Of a stretch of 64,000 nt of DNA, positions 35,571 through 44,522 are shown in pieces (positions within the stretch are counted from its first letter, which is position 1; the number at the start of each line of letters is the position of its first letter). The position numbers and the translations under genes are program-made. The notes below the pieces were generated by a model that made no database searches, had not been told where the DNA came from, and saw only the letters and a program-made list of their open reading frames with translations. Source of the DNA: Nostoc sp. UHCC 0302 (lineage in GTDB: Bacteria > Cyanobacteriota > Cyanobacteriia > Cyanobacteriales > Nostocaceae); NCBI RefSeq assembly GCF_038096175.1, contig NZ_CP151101.1, positions 186,001-250,000 on the forward strand. Reading direction: 5' to 3'.

Positions 35571-36308
35571 ATGTCTCAAATCGAAATTGCACAAATCATA
35601 GAACAAATCAAGTCAGAAATTGAAGTTGATGAATTCGGTCAAGCTAAAGCCAGTGTTCGAGCAACTGCAAGACTGGCTGGAGTTGACCACACTGCAATCA
35701 TTAATCATCTCCAAGGTGGTGAACTAAAACCGACTAAATTAGCCCAAACCATTATCTCACAAGGATTTGAGGCTGGTGAACTAACTATGTGGAGAAACCT
35801 TGGCATCCCTGACGTGGCGATGCCTTCGGCAGGCGGGTACGCCAACGCAATCGTCCTAGAATATTACGCCTACGATGCCGGGAGATACTGCACAAAACAA
35901 GCCCGATTAGTCTGCCGCTCATTTAACACTATCGGCATTCGCGCCTGGATTCAAGACAAATTGGGCTGGACAAAACCTGCCGCTCAACAAGAAACTGCGA
36001 TGACACAGATACAGTTATTGGCAGCCATTGCTCAAAATATGGCACTCCAAGAACAGCGTTTATTAGAACAACAACAGCAGCAAACCGAAATCTTGGTGAG
36101 AATTGCTGCGGTTGAAGTGGAACAAGACAGGTTCAACACCCCATGTGGACATAAGTACAGCATCATGGGTTTTGCCAAACTTCAGGGGTTGGAAATATCT
36201 CTGGCAGAAGCAGGCGGCAAAGGTAAAAAAGCCAGCGCGTTGTGCCGCAAGAAAGGAATACAAACAATTCGCAATTCGCAGTTCGCAATTACGGATGTAA
36301 CTGAATAA
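35571..36308 (+). CDS. antirepressor-like plasmid/phage protein
   Basis: A 245-residue protein. The N-terminal part SVRATARLAGVDHTAIINHL is a helix-turn-helix-like segment and the central part (EYYAYDAGRYCTKQARLVCR, then IGIRAWIQDKLGW) resembles cyanobacterial proteins grouped with phage antirepressors. A 32-bp dispersed palindrome is inserted in frame at 35817-35848 and encodes AMPSAGGYANA between otherwise continuous family sequence. The last residues (TIRNSQFAITDVTE) are encoded by STRR repeat, so the original C-terminus has been replaced. Confidence 0.6.
   Translation: MSQIEIAQIIEQIKSEIEVDEFGQAKASVRATARLAGVDHTAIINHLQGGELKPTKLAQTIISQGFEAGELTMWRNLGIPDVAMPSAGGYANAIVLEYYAYDAGRYCTKQARLVCRSFNTIGIRAWIQDKLGWTKPAAQQETAMTQIQLLAAIAQNMALQEQRLLEQQQQQTEILVRIAAVEVEQDRFNTPCGHKYSIMGFAKLQGLEISLAEAGGKGKKASALCRKKGIQTIRNSQFAITDVTE
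35817..35848. repeat. dispersed palindromic repeat inside a gene
   Basis: GCGATGCCTTCGGCAGGCGG followed by GTACGCCAACGC. The same GCGATGCC...GGC pattern, in either orientation, recurs at 40649, 53579, 56424 and 58270. Confidence 0.7.
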
Positions 36309-36387
36309 TTGATTCATTCAGATACAAGCCCCCACCTTCAGATACAGAGTAATAATTGCGAATTGCGAATTGGTAATTGCGAATTGG
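36263..36387. repeat. inverted pair of STRR heptamer repeats
   Basis: CAATTCG-type heptamers at 36263-36290 face GCGAATT-type heptamers at 36352-36387 across about 60 bp, so they could fold into a long hairpin. The first block supplies the end of the preceding gene. Confidence 0.7.
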
Positions 36388-36611
36388 AGATGACCCACGG
36401 TTTGGACAAGTCGGCTTATACCCAGAGAGTATTTTGGTCGAGGTTTTCAAAGCCGAACAAAAATAAAAGCGAACGCTCGATACAGAACAGTGGCTTACCA
36501 AGCAGCTCTTAAAGAGCGTTGCAATTTTATGTCATAAGTCGTTCTTACCAGTCTAACAGTAGAAGGTTAAAAACCATACATCGCCAAAAGTATGAATTTG
36601 AGGAAAGTATA

Positions 36612-37211
36612 ATGCAACAACTCAATTTATTTCCCCAATCAGCCCCAGTATTACCCGTCACCTACTATCCTGATTTCTTAGAAAGGCAGCAAGTCTCGGA
36701 ACTTTACCAACACTGTTTGAAGCTGGAGTGGCAGCAGAATTATATCAGGATGGTCGGTAAAACTATGCCTGTTCCCCGCCTGGAATGTATTTACGGTGAT
36801 CAGGGCTGCAACTATCTTTACTCCAACAGTGTGTTTTTACGACCACTCCCTTGGACAGAAGAACTGTCTAACTTACGTGATCGCATCACTGCGTTAACTG
36901 GCTACAAGTTCCGCATCGTCATCGGCAACCAATACCGTTCGGGGACGGATTCTATAGGGTGGCACGCTGACAATGAAGCATCAATGGGATTGGAGCCGGC
37001 AATCGCATCAATCAGCCTGGGGTCGTGTCGCAAATTCCAAATCAAACCAATCGGAGGCAGACCAACGGATTTCTGGTTGGAACACGGCAGCTTGCTTGTG
37101 ATGCACCCAGGCTGTCAGTCCACACATCTGCATCAAGTGCCAAAAACGAACAAAGTGGTTGGCACTCGGATTAATCTTACTTTTCGGCCACATACAGGGA
37201 GTAGGAGATGA
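36612..37211 (+). CDS. AlkB-like 2-oxoglutarate/Fe(II) dioxygenase
   Basis: A 199-residue protein of the AlkB family, enzymes that remove alkyl groups from DNA or RNA bases by oxidation. Metal ligands are visible: H118 and D120 in GWHADNE and H174 in HLHQVPK. The 2-oxoglutarate arginines follow as R186 and R192 (R-x5-R in GTRINLTFR). The substrate-loop part (NYLYSNSVFLRPLPW) also fits. ATG 36612 has GAGGA nine bases upstream; the open frame before it is not coding. The gene is alone between repeats and rep, and may protect the plasmid or serve against alkylation. Confidence 0.9.
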   Translation: MQQLNLFPQSAPVLPVTYYPDFLERQQVSELYQHCLKLEWQQNYIRMVGKTMPVPRLECIYGDQGCNYLYSNSVFLRPLPWTEELSNLRDRITALTGYKFRIVIGNQYRSGTDSIGWHADNEASMGLEPAIASISLGSCRKFQIKPIGGRPTDFWLEHGSLLVMHPGCQSTHLHQVPKTNKVVGTRINLTFRPHTGSRR

Positions 37212-37368
37212 AAAGGGTAAGGGGGTAAGGGGTAAGGGGAAAAGAATTATTTTTACTGCTTTAACCCTTCCCCTTTAAGCTTTTCCCTTTCTCAAGTCTA
37301 AAAGAGTCTCAAAGCGGCATGACCCATAGTGCCGCTCCATTTTCATGCGTCAAAATATTGGAGGAGAT

Positions 37369-40300
37369 ATGAGTGCGATCGCTACAACTAATAACGATGA
37401 TTTTCAAGCCAAGCATCAACAAGAATGGCTCAACAGTGGGGTTGACGAAGAAATCATTGCCCTGAATGTGCGGTCACTCTCCGGGAATGTACCACACGAA
37501 TATCTGCTCTACAGTCCCAAAATCTCCCGCCGCAACGATGGACGCCTGAGAGATCGCGATTTGAATAAATACCAGCACATAGAACTAGGCGGCTGGTGGT
37601 GCAGTGGCGTTGACCCTCTTAACAACTACGTTCTAATGCTCTGGGGCTGCTTCAAACCTGACCAACCTCGAAGAGATCGCCAAAAGATCCACAAGTTTAT
37701 CAAATACGAGCATCCATATAGAGAAGAAACACGCGCTTTCTTCCTGTTAGTGCCGAATCGCATCTGGGTGAAAGTTTCAAATCGCAGTGGTATTCCGATC
37801 ACCGAAGAAGATTTACAGCATCCCGGTGGTTTCTGGCACTGGGTCTGGCGGCACAACGTACCAGTCACAATTGTCGAAGGCGTCAAAAAAGCTGCTTGCT
37901 TACTGACTGCTGGTTATGCAGCAATCGCCATTCCTGGAGTCAATAGTGGCTACCGCACACCTACTGATGAATACGGCAACGCTATTGGTAAACCCTCTCT
38001 GATTCCAGATTTGAAACATTTCGCAACACAGGATAGGCAGGTTAACATTTGCTTTGACCAGGACAACTTGCCTCAAACTGCCCAACGGGTAAGAACCGCC
38101 ATCAGTCGCATGGGACGGCTGTTGGTAAATGAAGGTTGTTCCCTGCGAGTGATTGATTTACCGTTAGGGCCAGAGAAAGGAGTTGATGATTTTATCGTTG
38201 CTCACGGTCAGCCTGCCTTTGATGCACTCTACAATACAGCTGTTGCATTGGAATTATGGGAGATTAAGCTGTTTACATTGCTGACTTATCCGCCAGCGAT
38301 CGCACTCAATCAACGTTTCTTGGGCCAGCTGATTGCACCCGTTGGGGAAAAGCTGCTCGTTCTCAAAGCCCCAAAAGGCACTGGTAAAACCGAGTGGCTG
38401 TCTACTGAGGTGGCCAAAGCCCATGAGCAAGGGCGGCGCGTACTCATCATCACCCATCGTATTCAACTGGGTGAGGCGTTGTGTAACCGCTTCGGTGTTA
38501 ACTATGTCAGTGAAGTTCGCACGAATGATACTGGCGATTTGTTGGGTTACGGCTTGTGTATTGATTCGTTGCATCAGCAAAGCCTTGCTCGTTTCAACCC
38601 CAACGACTGGTCAAACGATGTCATCATTATTGATGAATGCGACCAAGTTTTCTGGCATTTGCTCAACTCTACTACTGAGGTTGCCAAACGGCGGGTATCT
38701 GTTCTCAAAAACCTCAAACAGTTGATTCAAAATGTCTTGGGTAGCAGTCAGGGTAAGATTTACCTATCTTCTGCTGATGTTTCCGATACCGATATTAAGT
38801 ATGTTCTAACTCTAGCTGGAGAATATAGAGTTAACCCGTTTGTCATCGTCAACAACTATCAGCCCTTCTCTGGCAAATGTTATAACTACTCCGGCAGTAA
38901 CCCCAAGAATTTGATTGCCGCTCTTGATCGGGCGATTTCAAAGGGAGGACATCATTTATTATGTTGTTCTGCCCAAAAAGCCACATCTAAGTGGGGAACC
39001 CAAGCGCTAGAGCAACGGTTTCGTCGCAAATTCCCTCACCTGCGGATACTGCGAATTGACAGCCATTCTGTTTCAGAATTAACGCACCCAGCTTTTGAGT
39101 GTATTGCCCACCTCAACGAGATTCTCACGCAGTATGATTTAGTCATTGCCTCGCCCAGCCTGGAAACAGGTGTGTCTATCGATATTCAAGGTCATTTTAA
39201 CTCTGTCTGGGGAATATTCCAGGGAGTTCAGCCTGTGAACGCAGTGCGGCAGACGTTAGCACGGTTGAGGGAAACTGTTGACCGTCACATCTGGGTTAGT
39301 CGCTACGGGATGGGGACTGTGGGCAATGGTTCAACTTCTATTGGGTCTTTATTGCGTAGTCAGGATATCGCAACCCAGGCTAACATTGCTCTATTATCTG
39401 CTGCTGACAATTCAGACTACAGCTTTATTGACCAAAACTTTCAACCCGAATCATTGCAAACCTGGGGTAAGCGAGGTGCTGTCATTAACGTAGAAATGCG
39501 CCGTTATCGTGAATCTGTACTCACAGGATTGGAGACTGACGGCTACATCCTTATTGATGCGGATGATTCTGACCCTGACCAAACTAAGGGAATTGTTAAA
39601 GAAGTTAAGGCAGCTTCCAAAGAATTGTATTCCCAAGAATGCCATTCTATTTCTCAATCAGAAGATGTGTCTGATACTGAGTTAAAAAAGCTGCAATCCA
39701 AGCGGGTGAAGACCAAGGACGAACGATATCAGCAACGGAAAGCTGAATTGTCACGCCGCTATGAAGTTGAAGTAACACCCGAATTAGTCGAGAAGGATGA
39801 CGATTCTTGGTATCCCCAACTGCGGCTGCACTATTATCTGACTGTGGGGCGAAAGTTTCTTGCTAATCGTGATGCCAAACGTGCTAAGGCACAAGCCGAA
39901 GCTGGGGAAAATGCGATTTGGAAACCCGACTTCAACAAGGGGCAGATGTTGTCTAGGGTGCTGTTATTAGAAGAACTGAATCTGTTGCAGTTGCTCACGC
40001 CTAAACAGCAATTGCGGTCTTCTGATGAGGCGATGCAGGAGTTCAAGGCGATCGCACTACAGAATCGCTATGTCATCAAGAACTATCTTCACGTGACTAT
40101 TTCCGAGAAACTTACACCAATCGCGATCGTACAGAAGCTGCTCGACAAGATTGATTTGAGACTTTCTTACATTGGGCGGTTAGGCCCAAGAGGGAAGCGG
40201 GAGTGTGTTTATCAGTTTGTCCCTGCTGATGATCGGCGTGATTCGATTTTTGATTTTTGGTTGGGTCGAGATGAAGCCTTAAATCGTGAATCCGTGTCAG

Positions 40301-40587
40301 TCACTAATAATATTAATATACAAACTCTAACTCGTGACACACAGGATATTCCCCAAACATTAGATGAGGCTACTCAGGGCTGGAAGGGATTGAGGCTGAA
40401 GCTGCGGCAGGGATTAGAAAGTGCTAGTCGGTTCTACAGTGAACTTGTTTCCTCATTCGGTGAGGCTGTTGGGGTTGCTTCGGGTGAGCCGTTTTGGAAC
40501 AGCTACTTGGGTCAGTGGATGGTTGGGGTTAATTTTGCGGACGGTTGTAAATCTGTGGTTTGCGATTGGGTCGAGTGCATGGAGTAA
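37369..40587 (+). CDS. plasmid replication protein, CyRepA1-like
   Basis: A 1072-residue protein of the cyanobacterial plasmid Rep group. Residues 100-290 hold a DUF3854/Toprim-like primase region (NVPVTIVEGVKKAACLL, then NICFDQD). A helicase-like part follows with Walker A APKGTGKTEWL near 337-347, IIIDECDQVFW as Walker B near 420 and LETGVSIDIQ later. The C-terminal 150 residues (LLDKIDLRLSYIGRLGPRGK) are repeated downstream as a decayed copy. GGAGGAGAT before ATG 37369 fixes the start. Upstream lies a G-rich/C-rich intergenic tract. Confidence 0.9.
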   Translation: MSAIATTNNDDFQAKHQQEWLNSGVDEEIIALNVRSLSGNVPHEYLLYSPKISRRNDGRLRDRDLNKYQHIELGGWWCSGVDPLNNYVLMLWGCFKPDQPRRDRQKIHKFIKYEHPYREETRAFFLLVPNRIWVKVSNRSGIPITEEDLQHPGGFWHWVWRHNVPVTIVEGVKKAACLLTAGYAAIAIPGVNSGYRTPTDEYGNAIGKPSLIPDLKHFATQDRQVNICFDQDNLPQTAQRVRTAISRMGRLLVNEGCSLRVIDLPLGPEKGVDDFIVAHGQPAFDALYNTAVALELWEIKLFTLLTYPPAIALNQRFLGQLIAPVGEKLLVLKAPKGTGKTEWLSTEVAKAHEQGRRVLIITHRIQLGEALCNRFGVNYVSEVRTNDTGDLLGYGLCIDSLHQQSLARFNPNDWSNDVIIIDECDQVFWHLLNSTTEVAKRRVSVLKNLKQLIQNVLGSSQGKIYLSSADVSDTDIKYVLTLAGEYRVNPFVIVNNYQPFSGKCYNYSGSNPKNLIAALDRAISKGGHHLLCCSAQKATSKWGTQALEQRFRRKFPHLRILRIDSHSVSELTHPAFECIAHLNEILTQYDLVIASPSLETGVSIDIQGHFNSVWGIFQGVQPVNAVRQTLARLRETVDRHIWVSRYGMGTVGNGSTSIGSLLRSQDIATQANIALLSAADNSDYSFIDQNFQPESLQTWGKRGAVINVEMRRYRESVLTGLETDGYILIDADDSDPDQTKGIVKEVKAASKELYSQECHSISQSEDVSDTELKKLQSKRVKTKDERYQQRKAELSRRYEVEVTPELVEKDDDSWYPQLRLHYYLTVGRKFLANRDAKRAKAQAEAGENAIWKPDFNKGQMLSRVLLLEELNLLQLLTPKQQLRSSDEAMQEFKAIALQNRYVIKNYLHVTISEKLTPIAIVQKLLDKIDLRLSYIGRLGPRGKRECVYQFVPADDRRDSIFDFWLGRDEALNRESVSVTNNINIQTLTRDTQDIPQTLDEATQGWKGLRLKLRQGLESASRFYSELVSSFGEAVGVASGEPFWNSYLGQWMVGVNFADGCKSVVCDWVECME

Positions 40588-40619
40588 GTTGTTGGGGGAG
40601 CAAGGCGAACGCTTGTTGC

Positions 40620-41085
40620 TTTACACTTGCGAGAAATTTACCCCGATAGCGTTCCCTGTCAAGGGTTGCCGCAGGCATCGCGCGAAAGTTATTGGACAAG
40701 GTTGATTTGCGGTTATCTGATATCGGTCGCTTTGGGCCGCGAGGAAAACGGGAGTGTGTTTATCAGTTTGTGCCATCCGATGACGAGCGTGATTCGATTT
40801 TTGATTCTTGGCTAAGTCGGGATGAAGTGTTAAATCGTGAATCCGTGTCAGTCACTAATAATATAGGTATACAAACCAAAGTCAGTGACACACACGATAC
40901 TCCCCAAATATTAAATGAAGCTGTCAGCGGCTGTCAGCGGCTGAAGTTGAAATTGCGGGAAGGACTCGACAGCGCTGGTCGGTTCTATACTGAGCTTGTC
41001 TCCCAAGTTGGCGAGGCTGTTGGTGTTGCTGATGGTAAGCCTTACCGGAATGAGTATCTGGGGCAGTGGCTCAGTTTGGAGGCAG
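40620..41085 (+). pseudogene. partial tandem copy of the rep C-terminus
   Basis: From CGAGAAATTTACCCC (40630) to about 41085 the DNA parallels 40111-40520 of rep. Examples are GGAGTGTGTTTATCAGTTTG and GTGTCAGTCACTAATAATAT, present in both. The copy is broken near its start by a dispersed palindrome (40649-40684) that shifts the frame; after that it is open to 41129 and would give 145 residues from ATG 40692. It lacks the catalytic parts and is probably not functional. Confidence 0.8.
40649..40684. repeat. dispersed palindromic repeat
   Basis: GCGTTCCCTGTCAAGGGTTG then CCGCAGGCATCGCGC, inserted in the duplicated rep tail where the parent copy has GCGATCG. Same family as the repeats at 56424 and 35817. 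Confidence 0.7.
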
Positions 41086-41160
41086 GTATGGGCCTGTGTG
41101 TGGTGTGCGTAGGGAAGGCGGTGGTTTAGGGAGCGAGTAGTCACTGTTCCATCAAAACCG

Positions 41161-41391
41161 TTACTGTGAGTCGGTGATTGTGCAAGTTCCTCTTTGGGGG
41201 CAAATAATCTCTATCGCCTTGCCTTGAAAAAAAATAATTGTGTGTTTGTTATCTTCTGAGTCGCTTAAACGGACTCGCTTATGGATGCTCATGTTTTTCA
41301 TCTCCCTAACGGTATTCTCAAAGAAATATGAGTCATGTCCACAGTCGCAGCGAAAGGATGATGGATAGAGTTCTATTGCCATCTTACACAC
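41161..41391 (-). CDS. small zinc-ribbon-like protein
   Basis: A 76-residue protein with CDCGHDSYFF near residue 15 and ICPQRGTC near the end, giving four cysteines in two pairs that could bind zinc. The motif FFENTVREMKNMS looks like one I recall from small cyanobacterial plasmid proteins. The frame also allows a start at MAIELYPSS (residue 4). It is on the strand opposite to rep. Function unknown. Confidence 0.6.
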   Translation of the reverse strand: MCKMAIELYPSSFRCDCGHDSYFFENTVREMKNMSIHKRVRLSDSEDNKHTIIFFQGKAIEIICPQRGTCTITDSQ

Positions 41392-41486
41392 CAGGATAAA
41401 CGTCGCTAAATACTACCATGCTCTATGGAACGGATACCTGGGTCATGTTATTTCCGGCTTACTGGTTTAACCAAGCTTCTAAATCC

Positions 41487-41550
41487 GCTACCTGGGTCAG
41501 TAGCAAGTGGCTGTTAACTTTGCGTCCGGGTGTAAGTCTTTGGTGTGCTC
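41487..41550 (+). pseudogene. second remnant of the rep C-terminus
   Basis: CTACCTGGGTCAG, GTTAACTTTGCGTCCGGGTG and AAGTCTTTGGTGTG line up with 40501-40565 of rep (CTACTTGGGTCAG, GTTAATTTTGCGGACGGTTG, AAATCTGTGGTTTG). An in-frame stop is present. The surrounding 41392-41836 has no other gene. Confidence 0.65.
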
Positions 41551-41836
41551 CCGGGAAGTTGGGGGTATAGGTCAATAGTGGTTTAACTATTATCCATGTC
41601 CAACAATGGTTAAAAAGCTTTCTTTCACTTCTATTTCCAAAATTGGAAATGTAACTTCCACTTATAACGATGTTATAAAACTGAGTTCAAATTATTATTT
41701 TAATTGTCAGGTAAGCAAGAAGTATGGCATACAAAAGCTAGTAATAAATCAGTTGATATTATTTGCACAGATTTGTTGCTAATTCTTATATTTTAAAGTT
41801 TTGACTAATCCACTCTCAATAAAATTGGAGGTTAAT

Positions 41837-42952
41837 ATGAATCAAACCAAAGTATTATTTACTCTCATGCTTGGAGGGCTGTTAGCAACGGCAACAACAG
41901 CAGAAGCTTCTTCCCCAGATGCTTTGGAAAAACACTACCAACAAGTGAATGCTAGTTGTCTAAATGCCAGTAATTTACAGAATGCCCAACCCGTTGGTAG
42001 TATTTTCAGATTTGGTGATGAAGTTGGCTATGATGCTCTGCTTATTCGTGGCAACTATTCACAGCCAGATATGAATAATCAAGTTGGGCAATTTCTTTGC
42101 TTATTTAATCGTCGCACTCGTCAAGCGTATGTTCATGAAGTCAAGCAACTTCAACAATCTCCAAGCAAGACCTTATCTGGCCTACCGGGTCAGACCATTG
42201 AGCAAGTGCGACAATGGGCTAGCAAGCACAGTTTTTTGCTTCCTTTGCAATCAGTAGAAAAGTTTGAGCAGGGATATCCCAATTACAAAAGCGTTATCAA
42301 TCTCGGTCAAAAAGCAGGCTTGTCTGCTTCATACATCGCCTTCGAGGTCTTTACTGACTCCAATGGAATAGTTACTAGCCAAACAATTGACTACAGAGAC
42401 TATAGCAGTATTCGTCGCCCGCTTGCTTTTACACCAAGCCATTCGCAAGGACTGCAACTGATCCAAACAATCTATGGTGAGCAAATTAAAAACGATTTCA
42501 TGCAATCTAAATTCCTAAAGTACAAGGATGCCACTGGCTCCAATGAACCTAAAGTAAATGTTTACGTAGGTAAACTATTTGTTTACGAAACTTGGAATAG
42601 TAAAGATTCTTCTGCTCAATTTAGTATTTCTCGCTTGGAAGATTTCAAAAGAGCAAAACAAATTCCTGCTCAAAATTTTAATGATGGACTTAATATTCTG
42701 CTCAAGGCATCGTTGGTAAGTGAGCAAGAATATGCACAACCAAACACCGCTGTTCCTTATTGTCGTGGGTTGGAATTACTTAATCAAGCTCATAATGTTA
42801 TTGATGTTTCGTGGAGAACTCTACCAGAAGCGCAAGAAGAAGGGACAATCGAACTAGCTAAAGCTGCTCAGAAAATGGGTATACAGCCGACTTCGAGTTA
42901 CAATGGCATAAATAGGTGGGATTCACTAGAGAATTGTCAAAACAATAATTAG
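41837..42952 (+). CDS. secreted protein of unknown function
   Basis: A 371-residue protein with a clear Sec signal peptide (KVLFTLMLGGLLATATTAEA, cleavage likely after AEA, about residue 23). The mature part has no motif that I recognise. It contains four to five cysteines (for example SCLNAS and PYCRGLELL near the ends) that could form disulfides and no membrane segment, so it should be periplasmic or exported. ATG 41837 is preceded by TTGGAGG. The frame open before it is ignored. Confidence 0.65.
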   Translation: MNQTKVLFTLMLGGLLATATTAEASSPDALEKHYQQVNASCLNASNLQNAQPVGSIFRFGDEVGYDALLIRGNYSQPDMNNQVGQFLCLFNRRTRQAYVHEVKQLQQSPSKTLSGLPGQTIEQVRQWASKHSFLLPLQSVEKFEQGYPNYKSVINLGQKAGLSASYIAFEVFTDSNGIVTSQTIDYRDYSSIRRPLAFTPSHSQGLQLIQTIYGEQIKNDFMQSKFLKYKDATGSNEPKVNVYVGKLFVYETWNSKDSSAQFSISRLEDFKRAKQIPAQNFNDGLNILLKASLVSEQEYAQPNTAVPYCRGLELLNQAHNVIDVSWRTLPEAQEEGTIELAKAAQKMGIQPTSSYNGINRWDSLENCQNNN

Positions 42953-43137
42953 CTTGGCTATTATAGATTAAAGCTAATACCAATTCTCTATAAATCTGCA
43001 TAGAATAAAGCTTGGTGGAAGAGAGCTTCAAGGATGAAATCATAACTTGTCAAAGGGGAGATTAACGGAGAAGATAATTGAGCTAATTCATGTTGAACCC
43101 GTTGACCAATTGATCTAAATTTCAGAAAATTTCCCCC

Positions 43138-43392
43138 TTAACAAAAAAGTATTGCCACAACAGTATAAGTTAAAGTTCCCGCTTCTACTAGTTCAATCCG
43201 CATTCCCGGATGAGTATGAGTAGGTCGTTTCGCTCTTGGTGCGATGGTATAACGTACAAGCTCAAGAATCTGCTTTTGATCTTCAGTCGGATAACCACTC
43301 GCTAAAACTTCACGGGTAACAGATTGAGTGTAACCGTTGGGTGAAAAGGTTTCTTGGCTGTTAAAGATGAAAGTAATAATTGGGGGGGTGTG
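43138..43392 (-). pseudogene. fragment of a cupin-domain gene
   Basis: On the minus strand a frame without a start codon reads ETFSPNGYTQSVTREVLASG and later YTIAPRAKRPTHTHPGMRIE, then LVEAGTLTYTVV and stop. The second part is the first half of a cupin barrel (histidine pair HTH before PG). The second half is missing, so this is a truncated gene. Confidence 0.5.
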
Positions 43393-43575
43393 GACGGACA
43401 GCCAAATCTCAGTAAACAGTGGTGGGATAGGGTAAAATACTATGCTCGACTGGCGATTGAACGGGTAAAACTCGGCATAGATTCGGTGAAAGAATTATTC
43501 AGCAGGCTCACGAGTGATGAACGATGGGGCGTGATGGTAGAGTTCGAGGAGATAAATTCAGAAAAATTTAGTTAG
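43354..43575 (+). CDS. small ORF, possible gene fragment
   Basis: A 73-residue ORF ending WDRVKYYARLAIERVKLGID, LFSRLTSDERWGVMVEFEE. The end is helical and protein-like and could be the tail of a larger plasmid protein. The first 15 residues overlap the cupin fragment on the other strand. No ribosome binding site is visible, so it is probably a remnant. Confidence 0.35.
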   Translation: MAVKDESNNWGGVDGQPNLSKQWWDRVKYYARLAIERVKLGIDSVKELFSRLTSDERWGVMVEFEEINSEKFS

Positions 43576-43808
43576 TTGATTGCATCTGCTCCCGATTGAG
43601 TGGAATGGATGGGATGAATTCTAGAGCTTGTGTTGCACCCCATCTTGCGCCTTTTAAGAATATCAGCAAGGGTTTGAGGGGTACAGATGTAGAAGATTAA
43701 TTCATAAGTAAAAAATTAGTAAATTCTGTATGAGCTTCTTACTTTTGCCCTAACTTAGTAATAGCAATAGTTTCAGCTAGATTTATTTGAAGTCAGTTGA
43801 GACTTAAG

Positions 43809-43982
43809 CTACTTCAGTCTAGAACCGCCTGAAATACCTGAAGTTTGCGGTGGAGGATCGTTAAGATTATTGTCATCTTGGGCTAGAGCCATTGAGGGCA
43901 TAAATAATAGTAAGCACAGAGCAATATAGATGACAACGTTGTTCCGAAAATACTTTTCTAAAAGGCATAATACTTGAGCCAT
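43809..43982 (-). CDS. 57-residue secreted or membrane-anchored peptide
   Basis: Starts at ATG 43982 with AGGAGGGG six bases upstream, an unusually strong ribosome binding site for this window. The first 33 residues form a basic N-terminus and a hydrophobic core (VVIYIALCLLLFMPSMALA), a Sec signal with probable cleavage after ALA. This leaves a 23-residue polar peptide (QDDNNLNDPPPQTSG and on). Function unknown; too short for most gene callers. Confidence 0.6.
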   Translation of the reverse strand: MAQVLCLLEKYFRNNVVIYIALCLLLFMPSMALAQDDNNLNDPPPQTSGISGGSRLK

Positions 43983-44272
43983 GTTTCCCCTCCTAAAATC
44001 AATTGAAAGTATCTAAAGAGGCAGTCGTGGCAAACTGTTCCAAAGGTTTTAGATGAAATTACTTCAGCAATTTAAGTGTCTGTCAAAAAACAACTTTTAC
44101 AATTTCTATCTAGAAAGCTTACTTAGAAATCATTCTTATCTCAAAAAGTCAAGGTTGTTTTCATGACTTGCTATAAGTTAATTTTTCGGCTTCTGATTTA
44201 AATTTGAATTTAATGTGTCCCTTAGCTCGATAGGCTTAATTTACAGAAAACAGGTATCTACGCGCATCTAAT

Positions 44273-44299
44273 AGATGTAATGGAAAGACCATTACATCT
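44273..44299. other. perfect hairpin in a gene-free stretch
   Basis: AGATGTAATGG, a five-base loop, then CCATTACATCT. No T-run follows on either strand, so it is not a standard terminator. The surrounding 43983-44522 region holds no gene that I can support. Confidence 0.5.
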
Positions 44300-44522
44300 G
44301 TCATCAGTTCATAAAAAAAGTACAGTGTGGTTTGACAAGGCACTAACAAGTCATAAAATGCTCTACCCCCCAAGCGTAGGAAGGTGACATATTGTGAAAA
44401 GCCAAGTTTGATCACGGGTTTGTGCCTATAGAAATTGCAGATAGGTGGCTAGCGCAAGCAAGCACAAAATTTAGCTGATCACAAATCCGGACTGGGCATT
44501 CTTAATGCTGGAGAGGATTGCT

